64,000 nucleotides of DNA from positions 2,790,001 to 2,854,000 of the forward strand of contig NC_045132.1 in NCBI RefSeq assembly GCF_007655135.1, in the 5' to 3' direction. This stretch comes from Punica granatum (Eukaryota; Streptophyta; Magnoliopsida; Myrtales; Lythraceae). Both the position numbers and the translations under genes were made by a program. The notes under the pieces are model-generated. The model did no database searches and had not been told where the DNA came from. It saw nothing but the letters and a program-made list of their open reading frames with translations. Position 1 is the first letter of the stretch. Every line of letters starts with the position of its first letter. This document shows positions 1 through 12,480 of this stretch, in pieces.

Positions 1-894
1 GCATAAAAGTACTTCCGAAACAATTCCATTTGGAAACCCTCAATTAGTGATTATTTGTCTCTTCACATACATTATATCAATTCATTTCCGTCAACTAAAT
101 TCCTTTTCACGTATATTATATTCCCGCCACCATTTATAAACTCTCAGCTCGTGATTGAGTGATTTTTCAATTACTCCATCATAATTATTATAATTAATTA
201 ATGTATTAAAAAATAATGCAAACTTTTTTATTTTTGAATAGATATTAAATATTTCTTGAAAATTTTTAATTTTTTAAAGTTGAATAAATTAAAACATTTG
301 TCCCTAAAATTCAAATATCATAAAAAAATCTGAAGAAAATATATCTAAATAAATTAAAATATTTTTCATAAAAATTGAATAAGCTCAATTTTATTTTATT
401 TTTTATTTTTTTGCACGGCCGCCAGGGCACGGGTCTGAACTTAGTTTCCGTGGCGTTAAGTCAACGGTGGAACTATCTGAGAATGGTCGGAGCCGTTGAA
501 TACATCTGGGACCAGCGTGGATGGCAGAATGGTAAATAACTGTAAAGGATAAGGACAATATAAGGAGAGGGCCACGTGAAAAATCTAATGAGGTGGAAGG
601 AAGCGTTTAATAAATAAATATATAAAAACTCGGAAAAGGGTCAGAAAGAAAACAAACAAAAGGGAGTGGAGAGGGAGAGGTTCATGCACCGGAACCCACC
701 GTGAATTAGGAAATTGGGGAGAGAGATAAGGAACACGACAAGACCATATAATGATTTATAAAAAAATATATATATATATATCAAAAAAAGACAAGAGCAT
801 ATAATGATAAATAATAATTAAATATTTTTTACAAGATCTAGTCCAACTAAATAGAACTCCTAAAAATTAATGTTGATCCAAATGGAATTCTTAT
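1..894. other. AT-rich intergenic with a promoter-like island
   Basis: No gene is visible. Most of this stretch is AT-rich low-complexity DNA. Positions about 410-760 stand out as more balanced in base composition and hold a CACGTG G-box core near 573 and a TATA-like run (ATATATAAAA) near 618-628. After it come purine-rich bases and a tiny reading frame (ATG near 684, six codons). This could be an orphan promoter or an untranslated first exon, but no coding region follows on either strand. Confidence 0.3.
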
Positions 895-1152
895 ATCCCG
901 TTTGATTTCGCAATTAAATTTTAAAATTTTAACTATATTCGCTACACAATAAAAATTAACAATTTAAAATAAAAAAGGTGGGTCCATACATAAATTCACA
1001 TACAACTCTATTATACTCAATTCAATTTTTAATATTAAAATCTCTCAACTATTCATTACTTTTTCACATTTTTTCTCATAATTCAACAATACAATCATTA
1101 CAATCCAATTAAAATCAAAATTTAACTCAATTCAACTCTAAAACCAAACACA
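895..1152. mobile_element. Tourist-like MITE (diverged)
   Basis: The left end has a GTTTGATTT motif and the right end has AAACCAAACACAC. The interior shares long AT-rich segments, read in reverse complement, with the clearer copy at 29133-29443 (for example TCTCAACTATTCATTACTTTTTC-type sequence). No transposase is encoded. Ends and target duplication are eroded, so boundaries are approximate. Confidence 0.5.
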
Positions 1153-1570
1153 CTATTAATATCTAATAAAAAATGTACGAGTAATTTTATTAAATATTTA
1201 ATCTAAAATATTTTAATTATCAGGCGCGAGTGTGCGTGGCTAAGATACGTTATCTTTTCGTAATAAGTTAAATAAATTAATAAATTGAGACAAACCAAAA
1301 TTTGAAAGGGGCCCACTTGATAGCTGTACGATTGAAGGATAAATATTAAGAGGAAAGGATTTGCCTTCGCTCTTTTTCTTTATTATATTATTATTACTAT
1401 TTTAACGAAAATATTTGGGTTTCAACTTATTAATTTCACGATATACCAAGACATTCTACAGAGGTCAGGGTTCAGGGACAGGTGAGTCCGCTACATAGAT
1501 CATGAAAATGGCGTGAGAGGGGATATGTCTTCTCTATTGCTTCACGAAAGAGCCGAACATGGGACTTTAG

Positions 1571-2181
1571 TAAGGGAGTTTCGATATTCCATCACCAAGC
1601 CAAATCCATCGGATGTGAAAAAACTAGATTGGTATCGATGTGAGGATATTAGGAGACTGAGATTACAAAAACTTAATAGATTGATCAATATTTTCTTGCT
1701 AATTTCAGCTATGAATCATTAAATTTTGCAAGAGGAAATAAGATCTATACGTTATTATTTTATAATTATTCCTACTTGTGTGTGCTCCTTTCACTTTTCA
1801 ATTATAATGGGCTGATAAATTTAGCATATAAAAGTGAAAAAGTTAATAAAATAGTATGAATAGTGCCATCACGAAATTAGAATGTAAAATTTTTAAGTTG
1901 TCAGGTGAAAATATATATTACTATATAAAATCTATGTGCTCCTTTTTTATATGGATTTTTTAGCCTTTGTTTTTCGTAATGTAATTTGCATTTTAGAATC
2001 CCGTCAATATCCCTTATCCTTGTAATTTTTCGCTAAGGACCTTGTATCCATTTTAGGTACTTGAAAATCGTAATTCTATTTATTAGAAAAGATAAATTTC
2101 ATAAAACACGGATAAATATAAATCTTGTTTTAATCTTATAGAAGTTGTATAAATAATTTAACTTCAAACCAGAATCATTAC
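1571..2181 (+). repeat. Dispersed repeat Y, copy 1
   Basis: About 610 bp matching 13304-13901 in the same orientation with many substitutions. Shared blocks include GATTGGTATC, AGGAGACTGAGATTACAAAA and a long run around 1990-2060. It contains no coding sequence I recognise; the short ORF at 1513-1722 is not conserved in copy 2. It is probably part of a non-autonomous transposon, possibly Helitron-related, because copy 2 is embedded among Helitron-like ends. Confidence 0.7.
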
Positions 2182-5100
2182 CGTGAGAATTTGCGTTCAC
2201 CATAAGATAGGCTTTTCTATTTTCTGGCAATACGAGCCTTTCTTGATATTTATATTGTCATATTGTTTATGTTGCTAACAAAAAGATGAGTACTTTAAAA
2301 AGAAATTGAATTTAGTAAAACTAAGCAACAACAAAATTACAGGACCGATAACAAACTCAAAGCTCAGTTGCTACTTCGGTGTGAACTCCGGTTTTGGAAG
2401 CCAAGCCGTCACGCAACTAATTCCATTTGAATCGAATTGATCTAGAGAGTAAAATTTTATTGATTTTTTTTCATTTATAAGACTCGAATATAATATCTTA
2501 TTCATGGTAAATAAATACTGAATCACTTGATCTCTTTTTTTTTTTTTTGGTAATATAAGGTTTGGAAAAACGAGTTTTTCTGCAGTGCCTCAAATTGGTC
2601 CGAGGAGGTCGGTTTCCTCATTAAGTTTTTGTTTATTTTATGTTTTCCCTCCCTTTGGGTACCTTCTTGAGTTTGATCCCATTCTTCAAGATCAACACGT
2701 CTTTCTCTCTCTCTTCAACTCCATCTCTTTTGACGTGCAATTTTTTTTAGTTGGAAATTTGTGGTTTTTTAATTAATTTTTGGGCCAAGTTACATGTTTC
2801 AAATTCAATAATTACCCAACTTGTTCCAATATAATTGAATGGCCACTACCGGTAATATTTCTGTGAAATTATTATTGGAAGAATATATATGCTTTAACCG
2901 GACAAGAAGGAACTAATTTTTAACTCAAACAAATATGTATTAATTTAAATGATTTGAGGTTTGATTCTCTTAAGTATTCTTAAATAAAATATCATGTTTG
3001 ATTATTTAAATGAATAAAATATATAATTGGAACAAGTTTTACTCTTAAATAGATTAATCATATTCGAATTGGATTTGAAACTCGTTAAATTTTCGAATAT
3101 TAGAGATATTTTTTTAAAAGAAATTTTAGCAGGAAAAATAGCCTCCACAGGCTGTTGCAACCATCTTGAATCCTCGAATCTTCATTCCTATATTCTCATG
3201 CAATCTTACTGGCATTTGCTTTACTTAATCAAGTAATATAATCTACAAAATAATTAGTAGACCTCGTGACCGAAAGTCGATAATATCAATGAAACGTTTC
3301 TTCTATGTCGGTTATAACCATGTTGAAAATGACCATGGAAGAGACAAGATCCTGGGGCGGGCACTTCGTGCTAAAGTGGCTTACTTTACCAGAAAATCAA
3401 TGCATTAGTAAGGTCCATAAAAATATAAGTCACCCTTATGGTTCAAACCTTGTAAATTTTGGGCTTTCTCCTAGTTGAATTTCCATCAATCAAATCATGA
3501 TGAAGCACTTGGCCGTTCTTAGCTATTTCCCACTAAAATGTTTCGCTGTGGAATTGGTCTGCAAAATCAACTTCATCAACCAAGACAAAAATTAAGAGCC
3601 CTAATTGATGGTACAATATAATAATTTCTTTTGGCGGTACTATGAGGACTAACAATTCCTTTTAGTACATGGAAACCAACTAACGCATATATTTTCTACA
3701 TATGTTCTAAATTTATATTATAAACATTTTTTTTAGGTAATAGCTATTATAAACAAATTGGCTTCGCAAAGTCTGCAGGATAGGTACATGCCGCTTCTTT
3801 AGCATATAAATACAAACGGGAGGAGTTGAACCAAAGTTTTTAAGGATAGAGATTAACGTATTGATTACTTCAGTCGTTGTGAGATAAAATAAATTAAATT
3901 TGCCGTTTGACACTTCGAAGGGATGGTATGAGAAAACTAACAATGGTATCGTGGTATTGGACTTCGGGCCAGTGTTGCTTTCATGCTAGGCCATTATCGA
4001 AAAATAATCATCTATAGCTAGGAATCACTTTAAGATATTATCCACTTGGTTCTTTTCCATTGAACTAGTAACATACACTCAGCCTTGGGCAAGTTGCCAA
4101 ATTGTTCAATGTTTCCATCCCCACATATCCTATTCTTTTTAATATATAATCACTTGCTTACTAAATTATATATCCATTCTTAAAGACTATTGCTTATGCT
4201 ATGTGATAAGCTCGTATCTTGTTCCAATGACCCATTGACGATTTCTCAGGAGCTTCGGTTGGACGTTGATCCACTCCTGCAGTGGCCTAAAATCACAAAG
4301 AGAAGCCAAATTGGGCGGTAATCGCCCCGATTTTGCCTCTCCATTGCCTAAGATAGGTCTTGAGACTAGCATATATATGTTTTTCAGATATTTCAAAAAC
4401 TTGTTGGGATGAGGATGATACCTGGGATTGGAATATATAATCTATATATGATTCGATATTTATGTGAATCCTCGAGTATATATTTAACACTGTGCATTAC
4501 TCATCATCCTGCACACGTTTGATTGTAATTTACCTGATCAATGCTAGGATATAGTCGAATCTTTAGCATAATCTATCCGCCAGTCCTATTTAAGAAACGG
4601 GGTCTCTGACATTACCTTTAACTAGTCCAGTGCGTGGAAGCTTGCATTTTAATTTTTAATTTTTTTTTACAAATTAATTATGTCTCGGAATATGTCTTTT
4701 CTCTAGAAATACTCTCTTGAACCAAGGAGAGTGTATCGATGAAAGACTATTCTAATTATTGCAATTACATAGGACTAATTCATGACTGAAAAAGAGAGAC
4801 TCGAAGGGACAATGATGAGAAGTTGCGGAATGGCTCTAGATGCTTATGCGAAGAGCTCCCGCTGACAGGAGTCAAAATTAATAAACTTACATATAAATAT
4901 AAATAGATATTTCATATATTAGTCTTGGCAATATCTATACATATCACTATGTTCTCCTGAACTATAGATGGATAGAGTTGGACAAATTTAAAAATATAGA
5001 TTTTTGACAAAAAAAAAAGAAATAAATTAATAATTAGTGGGGGGCCAGCCTTGTCGAGCCTTCTGGGCTAACCAATCTGATGGCTATGCTTGATCTGATC

Positions 5101-6220
5101 TTGATGAACGAGAGGACTCAGAGCAAGTGGGCTCGATTTCATTGGTCTCACACTACTTGTGTTTATCCGCTGCAAGTCATTAAATCGAGAAATTTTTCGG
5201 TCATCCTTCCATATATGTGGCATGAGGAAAGTATTTATATTGGCACGGGCCATGGCAAAGTATTTATTTTAGTGTTTGAGTAATTTGATTTTAATTAGCC
5301 ATAAATATATTCGATATGATTAAACTTTTAGATTATTGGTAGGATGATCATTTCAAAATTTGTTGCCTTTGGATTTAACTTTGGAAGATTATTCATCGGG
5401 CCCCTTATTATCTGGCCTAACATTCATGTAGACCAATGAATTAGTTTTACTTTTCCTAGTTTCTCACGATTGACATTGAGATCATCGGCATACCAAAGAA
5501 AATATTACATGATTGATATCACACTATGGTATCTTCCAATAAGGTTAGGCATATTGTTCTGCAAAACCCATATTTTACATTTTATTACTTGATATTTGAT
5601 TGAAAATTACTCATGCTACTTTCTTGTGTTTTATCCATCTAATATTTTCTCGGCATGCCCCTCACTCACATTGATTTATCCATGAATCTATTATGAGATA
5701 CAGATACATAAAAAGCTTGACAATCTCCTTGAGTTAGGAAAGATGTTGATTGAGATATACATTGTCATGCTATTTATTTATTTATTTTATTTTTGCTGAA
5801 TTACATTTTCATGCTATGCTATATCGCAAATCGATATCTATGATACCTGAAAGATCACCCTTATCTTTCTCGACTTACTGCAAGCCGTAATTTTTTTTTT
5901 TTCATCTCTTATAATTCATTATTCAGCAATGAAATCAGACATAGTACATGGTTAAAATTAATCATAAAAAAAAAATCACATGCAAGTGCACTATAATTTT
6001 TATTCTTTCCCAATGGGATTTCAAACGAAAGTCTATCCAAAACTTCTTTTGGAAAAAAATATGTACATATTTTTCTCATAAAAATATTTATTGGAATAAA
6101 TATCTAGTTATTTGAAAATATCTAAAATGAGAGTTAAAAATAAAAAAATGGTTCATTTAAAATGTAAAAAATGTGACAAAAGTATAATAAATAGGTGGCG
6201 GAAATTGTAAATTTAGACAA
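2182..6220. other. Intergenic, no gene seen
   Basis: Roughly 4 kb of AT-rich sequence without a credible coding region. Reading frames are short, lack recognisable domains and do not join through plausible splice sites. A small perfect hairpin (GGGCG-loop-CGCCC) lies near 4314-4329 inside a weaker 42-nt fold. I could not match it to a known microRNA. Confidence 0.5.
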
Positions 6221-6221
6221 A

Positions 6222-6320
6222 TAAGGAGCCTTGTTATAATTGGATTGGCCACTATTATTATTTTAAAATGGATGTCACGGGCTCGAATCTCTTTGATCTT
6301 TAATATATGTAAAAAAAATT
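6222..6320 (+). mobile_element. Possible tRNA-derived SINE fragment
   Basis: A box B-like promoter word (GGGCTCGAATCTC, about 6279-6291) lies about 35 bp after an A box-like stretch, and an A-rich run follows near 6308-6318. This is the layout of a tRNA-derived SINE head. No target-site duplication was found. Confidence 0.3.
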
Positions 6321-6493
6321 TGTATACCGTAGTCTTAAGCTCAGACAAGGACACGTGTCCTTTTTCCAAGTTCACCCGCAAATTAATTTTGATTCTTTTT
6401 CGTTTTGTTTTTGTACCTTATTTTTATTTCTTCTTATATTCTCTAAAAAATTTCAAATTAACATGTCTTCACTGATTATGTATTAATTAACTT

Positions 6494-9327
6494 GTGCGAA
6501 CCCGAATTTCGTCTTGTCGGGGTCCGCATGCGTGCGTTATAGCACGAATTGAGAGTGTCCACCTTCCCGTGAGGACGCGTGACAAACACGGGTGAGAAGA
6601 AGTCGCCACTTGCCATTTTACGACCTAAAAATCGAGGGCCGACAAGTTACCCAGGCCTTAGGGGTATGGGATACACCTAGTTGCTAAGGCATTGGTATTG
6701 CGAAACCGAAAATTTCAAATCCGGGGGTTCTATTATATGCGGGCTTATATCCCGCACGCCATTTCAGTACTCTATTTGTCTAGAGTTTGCCGCTTTATTT
6801 CATTTACCGCGTGAATTATGTTGCACTTATGTCGCTCGTTTTGACACCGTAGATTCGTAGAAGCAATCGGTTCGATTTAAGAGGCTGAGAGAAAAGCGAA
6901 TTCACAAGTTAAGGGACCGGTCCACCGTCCTTGCATCTTGGCTAACTAGATCGTGATGGCTGGTTCACCGTGTGGACCGGGCCCGTGACTCGTGTGGTCT
7001 CGCTCGTCTAGGGGACTCGTAAACCGAGTTGATCGATTCCGACTCTTAGACTCCACGCTCGCCGACTGGGATCATTACATAAATATAAAAATAAATACCT
7101 CACAATATACTCTCAAATAAATACAAATTACAACAAATGAATTCCAATCGACTCACGTTCGGCCAATATTTCGCTCGTGCTCACCGTGTGGTTTAAATGA
7201 CCGAAACAGAAATTAAAGCGACGCGGGCTCAAAAGAGCCGGAGATCGGGTCCGACCGACCTGACGGGTTTCAAAAGGACAGGATGGTCCTCGAGATAGCC
7301 GTGGGACTGGTCGAGCTCCCGAGTAATTGTCTAACCTCGTTTCACATGTCCTAACCCAAGTTATCCTCCACGTGGATACTAAACGGGTCGAGACAATGAC
7401 TCAAGGCGAGATCTCATATCGCACTCGGATCGCGCGCGCTCGGTGTGTGGGGGCGTTGGCCCGTGATCGACAATGGAGGGGCATTAGACCCCATGTGCAT
7501 CGTGTCCTATGAGCTCAGACTCGAACCGTGATAAAATAGATACAAAAAATTATAAAAACTGATAAAGAAAACAAATGAATATAGACAAATTGTGCATTAA
7601 GCGCCGAGTTTACGTGATTAAACCGATTCGTGCAAGATTTTAATTAAAAATGCATTAAAACATTCCAAAGCACATGAATATAATAAAAAAAGATCACACT
7701 AAAATTTAATTTGTCGGTTTTACGTCCGAGTGATTAATTAAGTCGATTTCAGTGCGTTTAATCGATTTTATTCTTTTAAAACCGAGTGAGCATGAAATTA
7801 ATTCGTGTGAGTTCATTCTCCCTTCAAACAAACAATTTTTAGCCCAATTCTTAAAAAAAAACATCAAGTTCATGCTCATATCAAGTTTTTTATTACACAT
7901 TCCAGTCTTTAAATATTGAGCTTGTATTAATGCTGGTTCATGTTTGTTTTATTTATTTATTTTTAAATCAAAACAACAACTTCACAATATCATCACGATT
8001 GTCGAATTAATCAACAAGTGGAGCCCTAAACGTCTCACTAAGTTCGGAATTTTATACCTCTCCCGAGTTAATTTCGAGGAAATTACGTGAGCTTCGGGAA
8101 ATCTCTCGAAACAGGGTTGTCCAGAGCTTCATTAGAGCTGTAAGGGACTGCATTGAAAAGAAAATGCTACAAGTGAACCAAAGAAAAGCAACGTGACACA
8201 ACAAAACAAAAGAGAAAAGAAAAAAAAAAGTCGAGAGAAAGAGTAGGAAAATAACAAAGCAGTTGAAGGCTTAGCTTTGGGACTCGGGAAGAGCAGTTGC
8301 TGAGGTCGTCAAGGCTCATAACCAACAAGCAGCAATGGCAAGAACCTGCAGGAGGGGCAGTACAACAGTTGGTCAATCAACCAGGAGCTTCGGAGCTTGA
8401 GGAGAAGCTCAGCCACAGCTCATATAACAGTTGTAGGGGAGCTCAAGGAGCTCGAGAGGTAGCGGCAGTGGGTTTAGGTGGTGCAAAGGGGCAATGGCTG
8501 CGACTAAGAAACTTCGGGAACTTGGAGGTGGACAGTTAAACGACACGGGGAAGCAGAAGGTCGGGCTGGGGTGATGAAAACGACGAAGTAGCTGTCTCTG
8601 CAGAAGAAGCTTAGGACTGAGGAGGAGAGGGCAAGGCCCGTAGCCTTCAGGACGCTCAGGAGGCTGCAATACTTCAGTGATATCGGTTTTAAAGGGTGAA
8701 GAGAAGCGCTGCTGCTGTTCAAGTGCAGAAGGTCCTGACAAGTGGGAGCTCGAAGCTGGGTTGCCATGGGTTTGGAGTTGTGCTCGAGCTGTGCTGTTCA
8801 GGAGCTTAGGAACCTACAAGGAAAAGGAAGAAAGCAGCAGAACAGAGACGAGCAAAGACAGACAGAACAGATCAGAAAAGGGACGAAGAAACTTAGCTTG
8901 GAGTTCGTCTACGAGCGGAGGGAGGCGGGGAAATGTTGCCACTGTGATGATCGACAGGGCATGGGGACCATGCTGAAGATCCCACTGGTTGGGGCCGAGA
9001 GAGGGCATTAGGGGGGAGATAGAAATCCCGTGAAGAAGCAGCAGAAACTATAAAATAAAATAAAAATGAAGGGCGTCTAGTGGTAATGGCATGGCAGCAG
9101 CAGAGCAGAGCTTAGGAGCTCGGATGGTGGTAGCAACGCTTAGCTCAGGGAGCTTTGGGGGGAGCAGCAGCAATGGCTGAGGAGGCCCAAGAAGCTAGAG
9201 CACCTTCGGTTGTTTCGGTTCGAAAGGAGGCGGAGAAGAGCAATATGGCAGTAGCATAGAGGAAAGGAAGAGGGAAGGAAGGAGAGTGACTGTGAGCTGG
9301 CGGTCCCTCGGTTGAGCTGTGGGAGAG
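6494..9327. mobile_element. GC-richer non-coding retrotransposon-like relic (left part)
   Basis: Composition changes sharply at about 6490 from AT-rich to balanced or GC-rich sequence, with many CG-containing words such as GTCGCCACTT and CGAGGGCCGACAAG. From 8160 to 9330 the sequence is rich in CAGCAG and GGAGCT words, which creates open frames on both strands. None has a recognisable gag, protease, reverse transcriptase or integrase motif. I read this as an LTR retrotransposon derivative without coding capacity. The relic continues after the TRIM composite at 10853. Element ends were not identified. Confidence 0.4.
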
Positions 9328-9332
9328 GTTTG

Positions 9333-10847
9333 TATTAAATTTTCATTAGGCTTAAACGAGCTTGGATCCATTTCCACTTAAAAGCTCAAGCTGATAAGTA
9401 ATGATACTCAAGTCATTTATTAACCCATGGATTTTCCTTTTCTTTTCCGATGTGAGATTTATCACATTTTACTCCTCAACATCCGCTATCACGTGCAACG
9501 TGTGGTCTATTTCTGCCTACACATTTGTCACGTGCCCTTAAACACCCGTCCTCAATAATTGACTTCGAGCCGGGCTCATCTTCCATGCTCGGGCAAGGGG
9601 GGACACTAACACGAGGCGTACTCTTGGCTGCACTCGACATACTGGGCCCGGCATGGTGTGGGTGCGCACACGCGCGTAGGCACTCATACGCGTAACCTAA
9701 GCTCTGATACCATATTAAATTTTTATTGAGCTTATACGGGCTCGGGCCCATATCCACTTAAAAGCTCAAGCTGATAGGTTGTGGTACACAATCTCTTCTA
9801 AACTTGTGGAATTCCTTTTATATTTTCGATGTGGGACTTAACTCTCAACATCCGCCCTCACGTGACAACGTGTGACTTTGACACTTCACCTACACATGCC
9901 ACGTGAACTTGAACACCCGCCCTCAAGAACTAATTACGAGCTGGGACTGGAGATGCGCCCAATCACTTATAGGCCCGATGGATATTTTACATGATATCAA
10001 AGCGAGTTATGCTTCCGCGCGTATGTTTGTGGGTTTTACATCACGCCATTTAAAAGTCTCTTTGTTGATAGGCAACCGAAGTGCGCCCGTGTTTGGTCAG
10101 AGTGTGAAACTCGTGGTCTCTTTGAATCTGAGTGCGGAGAAAAAAAAAACCCGCCTCACATTGGTCTGGCCCAAGCGTGGCCTCATTGTCAATTGTCGTC
10201 TCCTCCTTCTCCCGAGCACGGAAGTCCAGTCCCGGCTTGTAGTTAGTTCTTAAGGGCGGGTTGTTCTAGTCCATGTGGCATGTGTAGGTGAATGTCAAAG
10301 CCACACGTTGCCACGTGAGGGCGGGTGTTAAGAGTAAAAAATCCCACATAGAAAAATTAAGAAGAATCTAATGGGTTTATAAGAGATTATGTACCACAAT
10401 CTATTAGCTCGAGCTTTTGGGTTGGAGATGGGCTTAATCGCTTATAGGCCCGATGGATATTTTATATGGTATCAGAGCGGGTTACGCTTCCGCATGCTTA
10501 AGCGCGTATGCGCATTGACTCACACCACGCCAGGCCCAGTATGTTCGAGTGTAGCCAAGAGTGCGCCTCGTGTTAGTGTCCCCCCTCGCCCGAGCACGGA
10601 AGATGAGCCCGGCTCGAGGTCAATTGATGAGGGCGGGTGTTTAAGGGCACGTGACAACGTGTAGGCAGAAATAGACCACACGTTGCACGTGAGACGGGTG
10701 TTGAGAAGTAAAATGGGATAAATCCCACATCGAAAAAGAAAAGGAAAATACATGGGTTAATATATGGCTTGGGTACCACCACTTATAAGCTTGAGCTTTT
10801 AAGTGGATATGGGCTCGAGTCCGTATAAGCCCAATGGAAATTTAATA
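9333..10847. mobile_element. Inverted composite of TRIM retrotransposons with 5-bp TSD
   Basis: A minus-strand chain (LTR 9333-9481, internal region with primer-site complement GCTCTGATACCA at 9701-9712, LTR 9713-9850, partial internal region to about 9940) faces a plus-strand chain. The plus chain has an LTR end at about 9941-9991, a degraded primer site from 9992, an internal region, LTR 10326-10466, primer site TGGTATCAGAGCGGGTTA at 10467-10484, an internal region and LTR 10699-10847. LTRs begin TGTTGAG or TGTTAAG and end TTTAATA, TTTTATA or TTTTACA. The outer arms (9333 to about 9945, about 10215 to 10847) are inverted repeats. The word GTTTG flanks both sides (9328-9332 and 10848-10852). 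No protein is encoded. Confidence 0.85.
10467..10484 (+). promoter_or_regulatory. TRIM primer-binding site (Met-tRNA type)
   Basis: TGGTATCAGAGCGGGTTA directly follows an LTR end. Its first 12 bases match the standard plant LTR-retrotransposon primer site for initiator methionine tRNA. Confidence 0.85.
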
Positions 10848-10852
10848 GTTTG

Positions 10853-11990
10853 TGAGCTGGAGTTTTTCGTGTGTCCGAGAAAACAAACAGAAGAAGGCAG
10901 GGAACCCGCGTGATGAGTGGCGGAAGAAAGGAAGAAAAAGAAGGGAAAGGAGAAGAGGTTCTAGAGAAGTGAGGGTTACTTCTGGAGATGGGGTAGCAGA
11001 ACGTGGTGATGATGACAAGCTGCTGGCGTGTGGAAGGAGGGGAAGGGAGGAAAACGTTTCTTGCACTCCACCTTGCTCAGCAGAAAAGAGTGCAGGGTTG
11101 TGACCAGCAGTTCATGAGCTGACTATGAACATTCGAATTTTCTTTGAATTTCTCATGAATATTTAGATCTATGTAATATTTTTCCTTGATCCCTACATGA
11201 GTTAGGCACATCCTTGTAAAATTTGAAGATTTTTCGACATCGGGAAGTACCCGAAATAATTTTTCTCCAACAGATGGCCAAAACTGGTATATTTGGTTCT
11301 GATTTGTGGGGAAATCTCCAATTCTGTACCAATCTAGTCCAAAACGCATCCCGTTTTACTTGATTTTCTGAATCTTCAGTGAATTGGGAATCCATTGACG
11401 TTGGCCATGCTTGAAAATACGAAGAATTGAATTTTTTTTATGGATTTTCCCCCTCGACCGGCAGAGTCTGTCCCGGTTTAACAGTTTCGGGCATGGTGCG
11501 CTCAAAAATTCATAATTCTCTCTCTGTATTGAACCTTGAAATGAATGACCCGTCAAATTGAACCTAACTCGATTTCCTAGGTCAATCATATGAAATTCAC
11601 CCTTTTAGGTTCAGGATTGATCGTGATATGATGTGTCGAATCCCACGCTCGAGCTACTGTTTTCACTGTTTGGGCACTCTAGCTCCCACGAATTTTATCT
11701 CTTTGGTCGAATGGGCTCTCGACGTGATTTTTATGTTGAAATGTCTCAGACTCACCAAACCTTGCTCTAAAAATACCAAACTCGACTCTAGGATCCATGA
11801 AAATAGTCTTCTCACCGAAAAAAATGATACAGAGACGTGATTTCCTCTTTGTCCACTGCCTTCGGTTCAAATATTAATAATTTGTGTTTTACTCTTCGGG
11901 ATCAATTGTGTGTGCTGTAAAATTCCATTTGTTGCCCTCGCCATTTTTTGTTAGAGTTATGGAATCTTAGTCGGGAGCCTTGCTAATGTC
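10853..11990. mobile_element. Retrotransposon-like relic (right part)
   Basis: Continues the composition of the relic left of the TRIM composite, with purine-rich sequence to about 11100 and then balanced sequence to about 11990. There is no recognisable protein domain. The short open frames on both strands are mutually overlapping and look like chance frames. Confidence 0.3.
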
Positions 11991-12480
11991 CTATCCTAGA
12001 GCCGGTGGACCAAAATGTGATGCTTACATAATTAAACATATCATATTCTTAAAAAGTGGAGTAGAGCATCATTTTGACACTCACGCTCATTTTTTTCTCA
12101 AGATAATACCACACGTAACTTTGATTGGAGTGTTAGATTATTTCTCCATTATGTTGTCTCAGGTTCTAACCGATCATTCAATTCTTCCGTCTATCTAATT
12201 TTTTTGTTTAAGTAAAATATTATTATTATTATTATTAGTAAATCATCTTTCTATATATATTTACAATAACATCATAACTCATAATTAATAAATTTATAAG
12301 ATCTCAACTAATCGATGTTAGAAAATTTATAAATATACGATATAATAAAATGACTTAATTTTTCTTTTGGGAACTTTAAAAGGAATTAATTTCATCAAAT
12401 TTATTTATAAACTCAGCATCCACATATATTTTAAATAATTGTGCCAAATTTTCTTTGTAGATCATATTCGGTAATTTATA

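Noticed and set aside
4290..4345. Small hairpin with GGGCG/CGCCC stem
   Set aside because: Too short and mismatched for a microRNA precursor, and no known mature sequence could be matched.
8167..9011. Cluster of overlapping open frames on both strands
   Set aside because: They arise from CAG/GGAGCT-rich repeats in a retroelement relic; none shows a domain or conserved start.
9476..10782. Open frames inside the TRIM composite and equivalents at 49178-49444 and 51085-51440
   Set aside because: They are accidental frames in non-coding TRIM sequence and differ between copies; no gag or pol motif.
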